DNA from: CAVTND01 sp963735955
Lineage (GTDB): Bacteria > Pseudomonadota > Gammaproteobacteria > Burkholderiales > Burkholderiaceae_F
NCBI GenBank assembly: GCA_963735955.1
Contig: CAVTND010000012.1
Location: 372,001 to 436,000 of the forward strand
Direction of reading: 5' to 3'
Length of the DNA stretch: 64,000 bases
Both the position numbers and the translations under genes were made by a program. This document shows, in pieces, positions 25,371 to 34,747 of the stretch; within the stretch, counting starts at the first letter, position 1, and the number at the start of each line of letters is the position of its first letter. A model generated the notes under the pieces. The model was not told the DNA's origin, searched no databases, and was given only the letters and a program-made list of their open reading frames with translations.

Positions 25371-26286
25371 TTACGGACTGGCGCGCCCTCCAAGGCCGTG
25401 TCGGCGGATCGTCCCCCGAATCGCCAGCCGGCCGATTACGGCGCCAAGCATCCAGGCGAAGACCGCGAGGGCGCCTGCAAGCCACAACGGCGGCAATCTG
25501 GGTGCCCCAACCTGACCTAGCAAGGCCTCGAGCGGGGGACGAACCAGCGCCAAACCGGCGGTGGCCGCCGCAACTGCAAGCAAAGTGGCGAGCGTGAGGC
25601 TGATTGCGGCCAAATACACAAAGGGCCTTGCGATGAAGGCTGGCGTCGCCCCAAGGAGCCGCAAGACCCTGAATTCGACGGCGCGGATGACGGTCTGCCC
25701 GCGAACGGTCACGAACAGCACGAGCAGCACAAGCAGCAAGGCCAGCGCTGCGAGGCAGGCCAACAAAACGGCGCCCAGGCGCGCGATCGACAGGAGTCTT
25801 CGATACCAGTCGAGATCGGTTCGTACCGAGGCGACTCCGGCGAGCCCCTTGATTGCTATCGCATGACGCGCGATTTGGTCGGCGTCAGCACCGGTTCGGA
25901 ATCGCGCGATCAGTACATCCGGCAAAGGATTCGGACGACCTTCCCCGGCCGCAGTGCCGAGCCCGTAACGTTTTGCAAGATCCGCCAGGGCCCGATCGCG
26001 CGCAATCCAATTGACGCTATGCACATCTTCAAGCGCAGACAGCGCACCCTTTACGGCTTCGACCTCGCGCGCGGAAAGCCCGAGGCGCCAGTACTAAAGC
26101 GATTTCGGGTCGTGGCTGGTTCGTATCCAACCATGGCAGAGCCACGATGCCGATCAGGGCCACAAACATGGGCACGGCGAGCGCAAGGGCCGAAAGCAGG
26201 ACGCTCAGCAGGAAGACACCCGGCTGCGCCAGAATGAGGGCCCGCGCACGTGAAAGTCCATAGCCGCGATCGCTGAGCGCGCTCAT
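25371..26286 (-). pseudogene. ftsX: cell division protein FtsX, apparent frameshift
   Basis: FtsX is the membrane partner of FtsE, linking the divisome to periplasmic murein hydrolase activation. The N-terminal part (ATG 26286) has a cytoplasmic start and first membrane helix (VFLLSVLLSALALAVPMFVA) and runs into the periplasmic region to about LVLAPR. Homology then continues one frame over (LSAREVEAVKGALSALEDVHSVNW) to three further helices and the stop at 25371. The shift equals one extra base near 26066-26085. Joined, the protein is about 304 residues, normal for FtsX. An essential-type core gene makes sequence error likely. Confidence 0.85.
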
Positions 26287-26358
26287 CAGACTACCGTGGC
26301 GTTCCGCGCCAGGGATTCGCGCCGGGTGCGGCCCTCCGGCTGGTAGCGGCCCGTGCGC

Positions 26359-27015
26359 TCATGCCATCTCAACGCCCGGGTGTTCGAGCTGAATTGTCCG
26401 TAAACGGCCGGCTCGAGGCAGCGCATCGCCATGCGAAGCCATGACGATGGTGACACCCGCGCCGGCGAACTGCTCCAACAGCTGAACAATTGCGCGTGCG
26501 GTGCCGGTGTCGACGTGGGCCGTGGGCTCGTCCAACAGCAGCAATGCGGGCCGATTGACGATGGCGCGCGCGAGTGCCGTCAGTTGGCGAGCGCCACCTG
26601 ACAAATCCGCCGGACCAGCAGAGGCGATCGCAGGGTCGAGCCCGACCCGACTCAATGCCGCCAGCGCACGTTGGGTAGCGTCGCGTTGACCGACACCTGA
26701 AATCACGGCCGGCAAGGCAACGTTGTCGCGCACCGACCGGTCGTCCAGCAGCATCAAGTCCTGCATCACGACGCCCATCGAACGGCGCAGATGCGGCATG
26801 GCGCTTGGCTTCAGCCGGTCGAGCCGCTCGCCAGCGACCGTAATCACTCCCTCAGTCGGTGTTTCAACCGCGGCAATCAAATTGAGTACCGTGGTCTTGC
26901 CAGCGCCAGTAGGTCCGGTGAGCAGTACGAACTCGTTGCGCGCAATGGAGAAGCTCAGGCTTTTCAGTACGGTGAGGGCGCCAAATCGTTTGCATACGCG
27001 TTCGAACACGACCAT
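26359..27015 (-). CDS. ftsE: cell division ATP-binding protein FtsE (divergent)
   Basis: FtsE is the ATPase of the FtsEX complex at the septum. The product (218 residues from ATG 27015; ATG 27048 would add 11) has Walker A GPTGAGKTT, the signature LSGGARQL, Walker B LLLLDEP and a switch His in ASHG. The signature departs from the usual LSGGEQQR, and the typical TGNLD after Walker B reads TAHVD. FtsE identity rests on ABC features, size and the adjacent ftsX gene 72 bp downstream. ATP hydrolysis should still be possible since the key Lys, Asp, Glu and His are present. Confidence 0.88.
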   Translation of the reverse strand: MVVFERVCKRFGALTVLKSLSFSIARNEFVLLTGPTGAGKTTVLNLIAAVETPTEGVITVAGERLDRLKPSAMPHLRRSMGVVMQDLMLLDDRSVRDNVALPAVISGVGQRDATQRALAALSRVGLDPAIASAGPADLSGGARQLTALARAIVNRPALLLLDEPTAHVDTGTARAIVQLLEQFAGAGVTIVMASHGDALPRAGRLRTIQLEHPGVEMA

Positions 27016-27096
27016 GGCAGGCAGGTCGGCGGGAAAGGTTGAGATCATGCAGCGCGGCGCTTGGAATTCTCCGCCGCTTAGAATCCTTGGTCGACG

Positions 27097-27122
27097 CTTG
27101 AATTGTACGGGCGTCCCCGTGT
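27097..27122 (+). promoter_or_regulatory. possible sigma-32 promoter before ppk
   Basis: CTTGAA (27097-27102) and CCCCGTGT (27115-27122) resemble the heat-shock consensus CTTGAA and CCCCATNT with a 12-bp spacer, slightly short of the usual 13-15. The element is 26 bp before the ppk start. Tentative, since no expression data exist and the -10 has one mismatch. Confidence 0.35.
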
Positions 27123-27147
27123 CATTGAACGGTCACCACCTCCACGT

Positions 27148-29253
27148 ATGGTTCGACGCGACCAGCGCAAGCGCAAGAAGCAGAGACCCTTGACGGCCAC
27201 CCCCGAGCTGTACCTGAACCGGGAGTTGTCACTGCTCGCGTTCAACCAGCGTGTGCTCACCATGGGGGCGCGTGCGAAGGTACCGCTGGCGGAACGGCTG
27301 CGCTACGTGTGCATCGTCTCGTCCAACCTCGACGAATTCTTCGAGGTTCGGGTTTCAGACCTGCTGGAAGAGTTGCGCGAGGTATCGGGCGCCGCGGCCG
27401 GCAGCGCGCAATACGACAGTGTGCTGGCGCGTGCCCATCAGTTGGTCCAGCAACAGTACGCACTCTTCAACCACACGATCATGCCGGCGCTCGAGCGGCG
27501 ACACATCGTGGTGTTGAATCACGGGCAGCGCAATGAGGCGCAACGGGCCTGGGTGCGCGAGTACTTTGATCGGGAGGTCAAGCCCTTGCTGGCGCCGGTA
27601 GGGCTCGATCCCTCGCATCCGTTTCCTCAGGTGCTCAACAAGTCTCTGAACTTCATCCTGCAACTCGAAGGAAAGGACGCGTTCGGTCGTCAGTCCGCGA
27701 TCGCAATTCTCAAGGTGCCGCGCGTGCTTCCGCGAGTCATTCCGCTACCGGCCAAGCTCACGCCCGGCAAGCAGGCGTTCGTCATGCTTTCGTCCGTGAT
27801 CCGGGCCCATCTGCAGGACATGTTTCCGGGGCGCAATATCGCCGGCTTCTCGCAGTTCCGCGTGACGCGCGACTCGGAGTTGACGGTCGATGAACGCGAG
27901 GTCCACAACCTGCGTCAGGCGATGCGTATGGAGCTGACGCAGCGCCATTTTGGCAACGCGGTTCGGCTCGAGATACTGGCGTCCTGCCCGCCTCACCTGC
28001 AGAAGCTGCTGCAGGAGCAGTTTCAGCTGTTGGACGCCGCCGTGTTTCGCGTCGATGGCCCGGTCAATCTGGTGCGGCTCAACCAGCTGGTGGATCACCT
28101 CGTGCAGCCGGCCTTGCGCTGGATGCCGTTTGCGCCCGCCTGGCCCGCCAAACTGGCGCAGGGCGCCGACATGTTCGAAGCCATGAAGCAGACCGACATC
28201 CTGCTGCACCACCCGTTCGAAAGCTTCGAGCCGGTAATCGAGTTCCTGCGCCAGGCTGCAACTGATGCGAAGGTGGTCGCAATTCGCATGACCTTTTACC
28301 GCACCGGAATCAGTTCCGTGCTGGTCGACATCCTCGAAGAGGCGGCGCGCCGCGGCAAGGAAGTCACGGTCATCGTCGAGTTGAAGGCGCGCTTTGACGA
28401 AGAAGCCAACATCAACCTCGCGGAGCGGCTCGAAGCGGTCGGCGCTCAAGTCGTCTACGGAGTCCTTGGGCTCAAGACCCACGGCAAGATGACCCTCGTT
28501 CTACGGCGGGAAGAAGCGCGCGGACGGCCGCGGTTGGTCTCCTACGCCCATCTGGGCACCGGTAACTATCACCCGACCACGACCAAGCTATACACCGACT
28601 TCGGCATGCTGACCGCCAACGAGGAGATCTGCGGCGATATCGAAAAGGTCTTTCTCCATTTGACGAGCATGACTAAGGTCGAGCGCCTCAAACACCTGTG
28701 GCTGGCGCCGTTCACTCTGCACAAGAACCTGCTCCGGGCGCTGGCCGCGGAAGTGGAGGTGGCGAACGCAGGCCGGCCGGCGCGCGTGATCGCCAAGATG
28801 AACGCCTTGACCGACGAGGCGACGATCGCGGCGCTGTACGCGGCATCACAGGCGGGAGTCAAGATCGATCTGATCGTGCGCGGCGCCTGTGCCCTGAGGC
28901 CTGGCGTCAAGGGATTGTCGGACAATATCCGCGTGCGCTCGATCGTCGGCCGCTTTCTTGAGCACCACCGGATCTACTACTTTCGCAATGACGGTGAGCC
29001 AAAGGTCTTTCTGTCGAGCGCAGACTGGATGGGGCGCAATCTGTTCCGGCGCATCGAGATCGCCTGGCCGATACTGAGTGCGAAACTGGCGCGGCGCGTC
29101 GTCGATGAAGGGCTCAAGCCCTATCTTGCCGACACGGCGGATGCATGGACACTGAATGCCCAGGGCGAGTACCGGCCACCGCGCGGTGGCGCTCGAGGAC
29201 TGTCGGCGCAACGCGAACTGCTGACCGCGCTGGCGGCCAGTGTCGGGGATTAG
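27148..29253 (+). CDS. ppk1: polyphosphate kinase 1
   Basis: PPK1 reversibly polymerises the terminal phosphate of ATP into inorganic polyphosphate. From ATG 27148 the product is 701 residues and carries an N-terminal LYLNRELSLLAFNQRVL helix domain, SSNLDEFFEVR, the autophosphorylated histidine H445 in LKTHGKM, LGTGNYHPTTTKLYTDFG, and the second catalytic His at 606 (LEHHRIYYF). A TTG further upstream adds residues without homology. It pairs with the downstream sixA and convergent ppx. Confidence 0.96.
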   Translation: MVRRDQRKRKKQRPLTATPELYLNRELSLLAFNQRVLTMGARAKVPLAERLRYVCIVSSNLDEFFEVRVSDLLEELREVSGAAAGSAQYDSVLARAHQLVQQQYALFNHTIMPALERRHIVVLNHGQRNEAQRAWVREYFDREVKPLLAPVGLDPSHPFPQVLNKSLNFILQLEGKDAFGRQSAIAILKVPRVLPRVIPLPAKLTPGKQAFVMLSSVIRAHLQDMFPGRNIAGFSQFRVTRDSELTVDEREVHNLRQAMRMELTQRHFGNAVRLEILASCPPHLQKLLQEQFQLLDAAVFRVDGPVNLVRLNQLVDHLVQPALRWMPFAPAWPAKLAQGADMFEAMKQTDILLHHPFESFEPVIEFLRQAATDAKVVAIRMTFYRTGISSVLVDILEEAARRGKEVTVIVELKARFDEEANINLAERLEAVGAQVVYGVLGLKTHGKMTLVLRREEARGRPRLVSYAHLGTGNYHPTTTKLYTDFGMLTANEEICGDIEKVFLHLTSMTKVERLKHLWLAPFTLHKNLLRALAAEVEVANAGRPARVIAKMNALTDEATIAALYAASQAGVKIDLIVRGACALRPGVKGLSDNIRVRSIVGRFLEHHRIYYFRNDGEPKVFLSSADWMGRNLFRRIEIAWPILSAKLARRVVDEGLKPYLADTADAWTLNAQGEYRPPRGGARGLSAQRELLTALAASVGD

Positions 29254-29257
29254 GACC

Positions 29258-29722
29258 ATGGAACTCATACTCTGGCGCCATGCCGAGGCCGAAATCGGCG
29301 AACCTGACCTGGGGCGCAAGCTGACGCCGCGCGGCGAAAAGCAGGCGCGCCGAAGCGCTGAATGGCTGCATTCGAATCTGCCGGACAGCGCGCGTATCTA
29401 CGTCAGCCCGGCCACCCGGGCACAACAGACCGCGCAGGCACTCGCGGAGTTGTCACAACGCAAGTTCCGCACGGTCGAGCAGATCGCGCCGGGCGCGAGC
29501 ATTCAGGACGTTCTATTGGCAGTCGAGTGGCCGAATTCGAAGGCTCCGATCGTCATCGTCGGCCATCAACCAACGCTTGGTCAGGTTGCAAGCTGGCTGG
29601 TTGCCGGCGAGGAACAGGAATGGTCGGTAAAGAAGTCGGGCATCTGGTGGCTCAGCTCGCGCGAACGCGACGGGGTCGAGCAGGTCATCGTGCGCGCGGT
29701 GGTCAATCCCGACATGGCCTGA
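29258..29722 (+). CDS. sixA: SixA-type histidine phosphatase
   Basis: SixA-type phosphatases remove phosphate from phosphohistidine, classically on histidine-phosphotransfer proteins. The 154-residue protein has the RHG-like motif at R7-H8-A9, SPATRAQQTAQAL, and the second catalytic histidine in IVGHQPTLG. It begins only 4 bp after ppk, so both are probably on one transcript. A link with polyphosphate or PTS phosphohistidines is possible but not shown. It converges on ppx. Confidence 0.88.
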   Translation: MELILWRHAEAEIGEPDLGRKLTPRGEKQARRSAEWLHSNLPDSARIYVSPATRAQQTAQALAELSQRKFRTVEQIAPGASIQDVLLAVEWPNSKAPIVIVGHQPTLGQVASWLVAGEEQEWSVKKSGIWWLSSRERDGVEQVIVRAVVNPDMA

Positions 29723-29747
29723 GCTCCGGCAAGTGCGCTGCTTCGTG

Positions 29748-31208
29748 CTACAGCGGGTTCAGCGAGAACGGGACTCCCACCCGGTTCCACTGAGCCGCTT
29801 CCTCTTCGATCAGGAAGGCAGTCAGCGGGTGGCGTGACAGCCACTCGCCATCTACGCTCAGCTCGATCGACTTGTTGAATTTCAAAGACCAGGCCGGCAG
29901 CTCGACCGCTCGCCGCGCATGGGCGACGATCACGGCGAGCCGAAGTGCGAGGATCTTCATGGCCCGGTCACGATCCGCCAGCGCATCGGCCACCTTGCGC
30001 AGATTGCCGCGCTGGCCCAGCACCAGCACAGCGATGCGTTCCTGGTCGGAGGTCGAGAAGCCCGCCAGATCGCTATGCTGGATCAGATAGGCAGAATGTT
30101 TGTGATAGTCACTGTGCGAGATTGCGAACCCGACCTCGTGCAGCAGCGCTGCCCAGTGCAGCCGCTTGCCGAGTTCCTCCGGCGCGTCGGGGTCAAGGGC
30201 GGCATGAAGCCGCTGTGCAGCCTGCGCGACACGCTCCGCCTGTGCGCGATCGACGCCGAAACGATCAAGCATCCGTTCCACGCTGACATCGCGCAGATCC
30301 TTGTGCTCGCGCCGACCGAGCAGGTCATACAGCACGCCTAGCCGCAGCGCGCCGCGCGCCAGGCGCATCTCGCGAACGCCAAGCGTGTCAAAGACGGCCG
30401 ATAGCACCGCTACTCCACCCGCGAGGACCTCCTGCCGATCAGGCTTCAGTCCAGCGAACTTGATGCGGCGAATCTCGCCGGCTTCGACCAGGGCGAGTCG
30501 CAGGCGCTGCAGGGCGTCGCCGGTGACCGTGCCGTCGGTCCAGCCCTGGGTGCGCAGGATCTCGGACACCGCGCCCACCGTTCCGCTCGACCCGAAGGCT
30601 TCGTCCCAGCGGGCGCTGCCGAATGCCGAAACCGCTTCCTCCAATTCCGCCGATGCCGCGACCTGCGCGCGCTTCAGTGAGGCACGGTCGATCCGGCCGT
30701 CCTTGAAGAAACGGATCGAAGTGTTCACACAGCCGACCTTGAACGACTCCGCGCTGTCGGCCGTAAAGCCGCGGCCGATGATGATCTCGGTCGATGCGCC
30801 ACCGACATCGACCACCAGGCGGCGTGCGGCCGATGGCGGCATGGTATGCATGCAGCCTTCGAACACCAGGCGCGCTTCTTCACGGCCGGAAATCACCTCG
30901 ATCGGAAAGCCGAGGGCATCCTGCGCTTCGAGCAGGAATTCATTGACATTGCTGGCCTGGCGCAATGTCTGGGTGCCTACCGCACGGACCTGCTCATTGC
31001 TCATGCCGCGCAGCCGTTCGTTCATCCGCGCGAGCGTCTCGCGCGCGGCGTCGATCGCCTTCTTGCTCAGTCGGTTGCGCTCGTCAAGTCCGCCCGCGAG
31101 CCGCACGGTCTCCTTCCAGTAGCCTTGGCGCACGATGTGGGCGCCTTCGACGCGTCCGATCTCGAGCCTGAAGCTGTTGGAGCCAAGATCGACCGCGGCA
31201 AGGTTCAT
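29748..31208 (-). CDS. ppx: exopolyphosphatase Ppx/GppA
   Basis: Ppx shortens inorganic polyphosphate from its ends; GppA members hydrolyse pppGpp. The 486-residue protein belongs to the ASKHA fold with AVDLGSNSFRLEI at the start, VDVGGASTEII in the middle, GSSGTVGA, and a C-terminal HD-like extension (LHEVGFAISHSDYHKHSAYLIQ) as in long-form E. coli Ppx. ATG 31208 overlaps the ftsY stop by 4 bp. Convergent placement with ppk suits opposed control of polyphosphate. Confidence 0.93.
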   Translation of the reverse strand: MNLAAVDLGSNSFRLEIGRVEGAHIVRQGYWKETVRLAGGLDERNRLSKKAIDAARETLARMNERLRGMSNEQVRAVGTQTLRQASNVNEFLLEAQDALGFPIEVISGREEARLVFEGCMHTMPPSAARRLVVDVGGASTEIIIGRGFTADSAESFKVGCVNTSIRFFKDGRIDRASLKRAQVAASAELEEAVSAFGSARWDEAFGSSGTVGAVSEILRTQGWTDGTVTGDALQRLRLALVEAGEIRRIKFAGLKPDRQEVLAGGVAVLSAVFDTLGVREMRLARGALRLGVLYDLLGRREHKDLRDVSVERMLDRFGVDRAQAERVAQAAQRLHAALDPDAPEELGKRLHWAALLHEVGFAISHSDYHKHSAYLIQHSDLAGFSTSDQERIAVLVLGQRGNLRKVADALADRDRAMKILALRLAVIVAHARRAVELPAWSLKFNKSIELSVDGEWLSRHPLTAFLIEEEAAQWNRVGVPFSLNPL

Positions 31209-32146
31209 GTTGTTTCCGGCCCGACGAGGGCGTCGGCAAACTCGCGCGCCGAAAACGGCTGCAGGTCGTCGATGCCTTCGCCAACGCCAATGAAAAGGAT
31301 CGGCAGGGGCTTGGCGCGCGCTGCCGTGATCGCGACCAGAACACCTCCCTTGGCGGTCCCATCGAGCTTGGTGACAATCAGCCCGGTCAGGCCGACCGCC
31401 GCATCAAAGGCTTGCACCTGGGTGAGCGCGTTCTGGCCGTTGGTGCCGTCGATGATCAGGATCACTTCGTGCGGTGCGCCCGGCAGGGCCTTGTCCTGGG
31501 CGCGCTTTATCCGTCTGAGTTCTTCCATCAGGTGCTGCTGGGTATGCAAGCGCCCCGCAGTGTCGGCGATCAGTACGTCGATGCCGCGCGCGCGGGCCGC
31601 GCTGACCGCATCAAATACCACGGCCGCGGGGTCGCCGCCACTCTGAGCAATGACTTCGATCCGGTTGCGCTCGCCCCAGATCGCGAGTTGTTCGCGCGCG
31701 GCGGCACGAAAGGTGTCGCCGGCAGCCAGGAGCACGCTCTTGTCCTGGCCGGCGAACCATCGCGCAAGCTTGCCGATCGACGTCGTCTTGCCGGCGCCGT
31801 TGACGCCGGCCACCATGAGCACCAACGGGCGTCGCGATAGATCAAGCCTGCCTTCGGCGCGTGCCAGCAGCCCGGTCAGTTCGATTCGCAATGCGTCCCG
31901 GACCTGGTCGGGGGTTTTCAGGCCCTTGAGCTTGATATGTGTGCGTAGGCTTGCGATCAGCTGCGCGGCAGTCGCTACCCCGGTATCTGCACCGATCAGG
32001 GCCGCCTCCAGTTCCTCCAACAGGGCTTCGTCGACGACGCCGCCGGAAAACAATCCGACGATTCCGGTGCGTGTCTTCGACAATCCATCGCGCAAGCGCG
32101 CCATCCACCTGCTCTTCGAAGCGACAGCAGGTGCGGGGCTTATCAT
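31205..32146 (-). CDS. ftsY: signal recognition particle receptor FtsY
   Basis: FtsY docks SRP-ribosome complexes at the membrane and is an SRP GTPase. The 313-residue product is short because it lacks the acidic A domain and begins almost directly with the N domain. The G domain has G114-VNGAGKT-T121, the insertion-box region, DTAGRLHT, and TKLDGTAKGG, all SRP-GTPase signatures. It overlaps ppx by 4 bp (ATGA), implying translational coupling, and is divergent from rsmD. Confidence 0.95.
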   Translation of the reverse strand: MISPAPAVASKSRWMARLRDGLSKTRTGIVGLFSGGVVDEALLEELEAALIGADTGVATAAQLIASLRTHIKLKGLKTPDQVRDALRIELTGLLARAEGRLDLSRRPLVLMVAGVNGAGKTTSIGKLARWFAGQDKSVLLAAGDTFRAAAREQLAIWGERNRIEVIAQSGGDPAAVVFDAVSAARARGIDVLIADTAGRLHTQQHLMEELRRIKRAQDKALPGAPHEVILIIDGTNGQNALTQVQAFDAAVGLTGLIVTKLDGTAKGGVLVAITAARAKPLPILFIGVGEGIDDLQPFSAREFADALVGPETT

Positions 32147-32328
32147 CGAATCAAGGGAGGGGCGCGATTGAAAGGGGCAGATTCAGTGCCGCAGGCGTGC
32201 GGGCCATTTGACCGGAGACATCTGAACCACCGGAAGCAAAGAAACCGGCGAAGCGATCGAAATGATCTTCTTGCTCGGATGCCTGCGCCGGATCGCAATC
32301 GAGTGTATCAAAGCGATTGTCCGGTTTC

Positions 32329-32928
32329 GTGACGCGCGCGCGACCTGATCGTTCCAGCGCCGCGGCGCAGAAAGTGCGCATCATCGGGGGCACCTGGAAG
32401 CGCACTGCCTTGCACGTGGCTGATGTTCCGGGTTTGCGGCCAACCCCGGATCGGGTGCGCGAGACCCTGTTCAACTGGCTGACCCACCTGGTTCCGGACC
32501 TTGATGCGGTGCGTGGCCTGGATCTGTTCGCTGGCAGTGGCGCGCTCGGATTCGAACTGGCTTCGCGCGGCGTGCGGGCGGTGACCTTGGTCGAATCCCA
32601 CCCGGCGGCACTGGCCCAATTGCGAGCAGCACAGGCCAGGCTCGAGGCAACGCAGATCGAGATCGTGGCGGGCGACGCCATCGCGTTTGCGAGTCGCCAG
32701 GCACCGAGGTCGTATGACATTGTCCTGCTGGATCCACCCTTCGATTCGACACTTGGCACCCCCGCCCTGTCCGCCGTTCGTCGGCTGCTCACCGAACCCG
32801 GCCTGGTCTACTACGAGACCTCCAAGCTGCTCGCAGCCGATGATGCGGCTGCACTTGGCTACACCGTGGTTCGCGCGGGCCGCGCGGGCCGCGTGGCTTT
32901 CCATTTGCTGCGCCCGCAGAGTGCATGA
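32329..32928 (+). CDS. rsmD: 16S rRNA (guanine966-N2)-methyltransferase RsmD
   Basis: RsmD methylates G966 of 16S rRNA using SAM. The 199-residue product shows RIIGGTWKRTAL, the RPTPDRVRETLFNWL segment typical of RsmD, the SAM motif LDLFAGSGALGFELASRG, and catalytic DPPF. The start is GTG 32329 or TTG 32317; neither has a good ribosome site. The divergent ftsY and the following coaD (46 bp away) match the usual order in betaproteobacteria. Confidence 0.92.
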   Translation: MTRARPDRSSAAAQKVRIIGGTWKRTALHVADVPGLRPTPDRVRETLFNWLTHLVPDLDAVRGLDLFAGSGALGFELASRGVRAVTLVESHPAALAQLRAAQARLEATQIEIVAGDAIAFASRQAPRSYDIVLLDPPFDSTLGTPALSAVRRLLTEPGLVYYETSKLLAADDAAALGYTVVRAGRAGRVAFHLLRPQSA

Positions 32929-32974
32929 ATAATCGCGGGCCGCGATCCTCGACGCGCGGCCAGGGAGAGCCACG

Positions 32975-33490
32975 ATGGTCATCGCCGTTTATCCGGGCAC
33001 CTTCGATCCGCTGACACGCGGTCACGAAGACCTGGTCCGTCGCGCTGCGGGGCTGTTTTCCAAGCTTGTGGTTGGAGTGGCAGACAGTCGCGCCAAGAAA
33101 CCGTTCTTCAATCTGGACGAGCGAATCGAGATCGCCCGCGAAGTGCTGTCGCATTACCCGAACGTCGAAGTGGCCGGGTTTCGCGGCCTGCTCAAGGACT
33201 TCGTACGCGATCAGAGCGCACGCGTCGTGGTGCGCGGGCTGCGGGCTGTATCGGACTTCGAATACGAGTTCCAGATGGCCGGCATGAATCGCTACCTGCT
33301 GCCGGATGTCGAGACCATGTTTCTGACGCCGTCGGATCAGTACCAATTCATTTCCGGAACCATCGTGCGCGAGATTGCCCTGCTGGGCGGCGATGTCAGC
33401 AAGTTCGTCTTTCCCTCGGTGGAGAAGTGGCTGCGCGTCAAGCTGGCGCAGATGGGCGCCAATCACGAGGGCAACGATTCACAGGTCTGA
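32975..33490 (+). CDS. coaD: phosphopantetheine adenylyltransferase
   Basis: CoaD adds AMP to 4'-phosphopantetheine, the penultimate step of coenzyme A synthesis. The 171-residue product is typical, with the nucleotidyltransferase motif PGTFDPLTRGH (T14-x-G16-H17), VVRGLRAVSDFEYEFQMA, and the ISGTIVREIA element. ATG 32975 follows GGGAGAG. The ferredoxin gene often found after coaD is absent, replaced by a DUF418 gene. Confidence 0.96.
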   Translation: MVIAVYPGTFDPLTRGHEDLVRRAAGLFSKLVVGVADSRAKKPFFNLDERIEIAREVLSHYPNVEVAGFRGLLKDFVRDQSARVVVRGLRAVSDFEYEFQMAGMNRYLLPDVETMFLTPSDQYQFISGTIVREIALLGGDVSKFVFPSVEKWLRVKLAQMGANHEGNDSQV

Positions 33491-33520
33491 CCGCCGCGTG
33501 CCGGCACCATTGATCAGCAG

Positions 33521-34747
33521 ATGAGTGTCGCTGCCGGGCCGGTTTCCGCGTCCGCCCGCGATCGGCGTATCGACGCGCTCAGGGCCTTCGCCCTCGCCGG
33601 CATCCTGCAGGTCAACATCCAGTCCTTCGTGCTGGGGGCAGGCAGCCCGCTCGGCGAATTCATCACGCCGCCGACGTGGCTCGATCAGGGTGTGTACTTC
33701 CTGGTCTCGGCGCTTGTCGAGTACAAGTTCATGCCGATCTTTGGTCTGCTTTTCGGTGCCGGTTTTGGTCTGCTCTGGGATCGCCTCCCGGACCTTGTCG
33801 AGCGGCCCGAGGCCGTGCTTGGCAGACGCTTCGCCGCGCTGTTGATATTCGGCCTGGCTCACGGCGTGCTCCTGTACTACGGCGATATCACCAATATCTA
33901 CGCCGTTCTTGGCTTTCTGCTGCTGGCCGTCTATCGGCATGCGGATTCGGCAAGGCTTGCACGCAGCGTTCGTCGATGGTGGATCGCCTCACTGCTGATC
34001 AGCAGTGGGCTCGCAGTGCTGGTCGATCTATCGGGTGTACAGCTCGAAGCCGCCGACGAGGCGGCGGCCCTCATGCGTGAGAACTTTCTGCTGTTCACGA
34101 CTGCCAGCTATGCAGCGCAACTCGAGCCGCGTGTGCGCGAGTTCGCCAACCTGGGTGAGTCGGTCTACCTCTACGGGCAGTGGGTGCCGATTTTTTCGTG
34201 GATTTTGACTGGGCTGTTGGCGCAGCGCGCGGGATGGCTGACCGGGCTCGATGCACATCCGCGCATCGCGCGTGCCGCTGTCCTGCTGGGCCTTGGGATC
34301 GGTCTGCCGAGTGCACTGGCCTACGCCTGGCTGTCGCTCGTCACCGCGCTGGATGGCCCGTTCATCGGCGATGGCAGCGTACGCGCCGCTTCACCTGAGT
34401 TGCTTCTGTTGTCCAGCAGTTTGCTGGCGCCGATGTATGTGGTGCTCTTTCTGCGTTATGCACCGTCCGCCTGGGTGGACTGGCTGGCACCGGCCGGCCG
34501 CATGCCCTTGTCCAACTATCTGTTGCAATCCCTGGCGATGGGATTGCTGCTGTCAGGTTGGGGTTTCGGCTGGGGCGCCTGGATGAGTCAAGCCGAGCTG
34601 GCAGGAGTGGCCGTGATCATCGTCGTTGTGCAATGGAGCTCGAGCTCCTGGTACTTGCGCCGCTTTGAACAGGGTCCACTTGAAGCGGTGTGGCGGAAGC
34701 TGACTTATGGCGGTGTTCCTTTGGCTCCGCCTAAACCGAAAGCTTGA
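33521..34747 (+). CDS. DUF418 (YeiB-like) integral membrane protein
   Basis: A 408-residue multi-pass membrane protein. It opens with the family motif RIDALRAFALAGILQVNIQ, and the middle holds FMPIFGLLFGAGFGLL and ALLIFGLAHGVLLYYGDI, followed by the DUF418 domain proper (about 235-390; APAGRMPLSNYLLQS). About ten membrane helices are expected. Transport has been proposed for relatives but substrates are not known to me. Its last 17 bp overlap the convergent MOSC gene. Confidence 0.85.
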   Translation: MSVAAGPVSASARDRRIDALRAFALAGILQVNIQSFVLGAGSPLGEFITPPTWLDQGVYFLVSALVEYKFMPIFGLLFGAGFGLLWDRLPDLVERPEAVLGRRFAALLIFGLAHGVLLYYGDITNIYAVLGFLLLAVYRHADSARLARSVRRWWIASLLISSGLAVLVDLSGVQLEAADEAAALMRENFLLFTTASYAAQLEPRVREFANLGESVYLYGQWVPIFSWILTGLLAQRAGWLTGLDAHPRIARAAVLLGLGIGLPSALAYAWLSLVTALDGPFIGDGSVRAASPELLLLSSSLLAPMYVVLFLRYAPSAWVDWLAPAGRMPLSNYLLQSLAMGLLLSGWGFGWGAWMSQAELAGVAVIIVVVQWSSSSWYLRRFEQGPLEAVWRKLTYGGVPLAPPKPKA

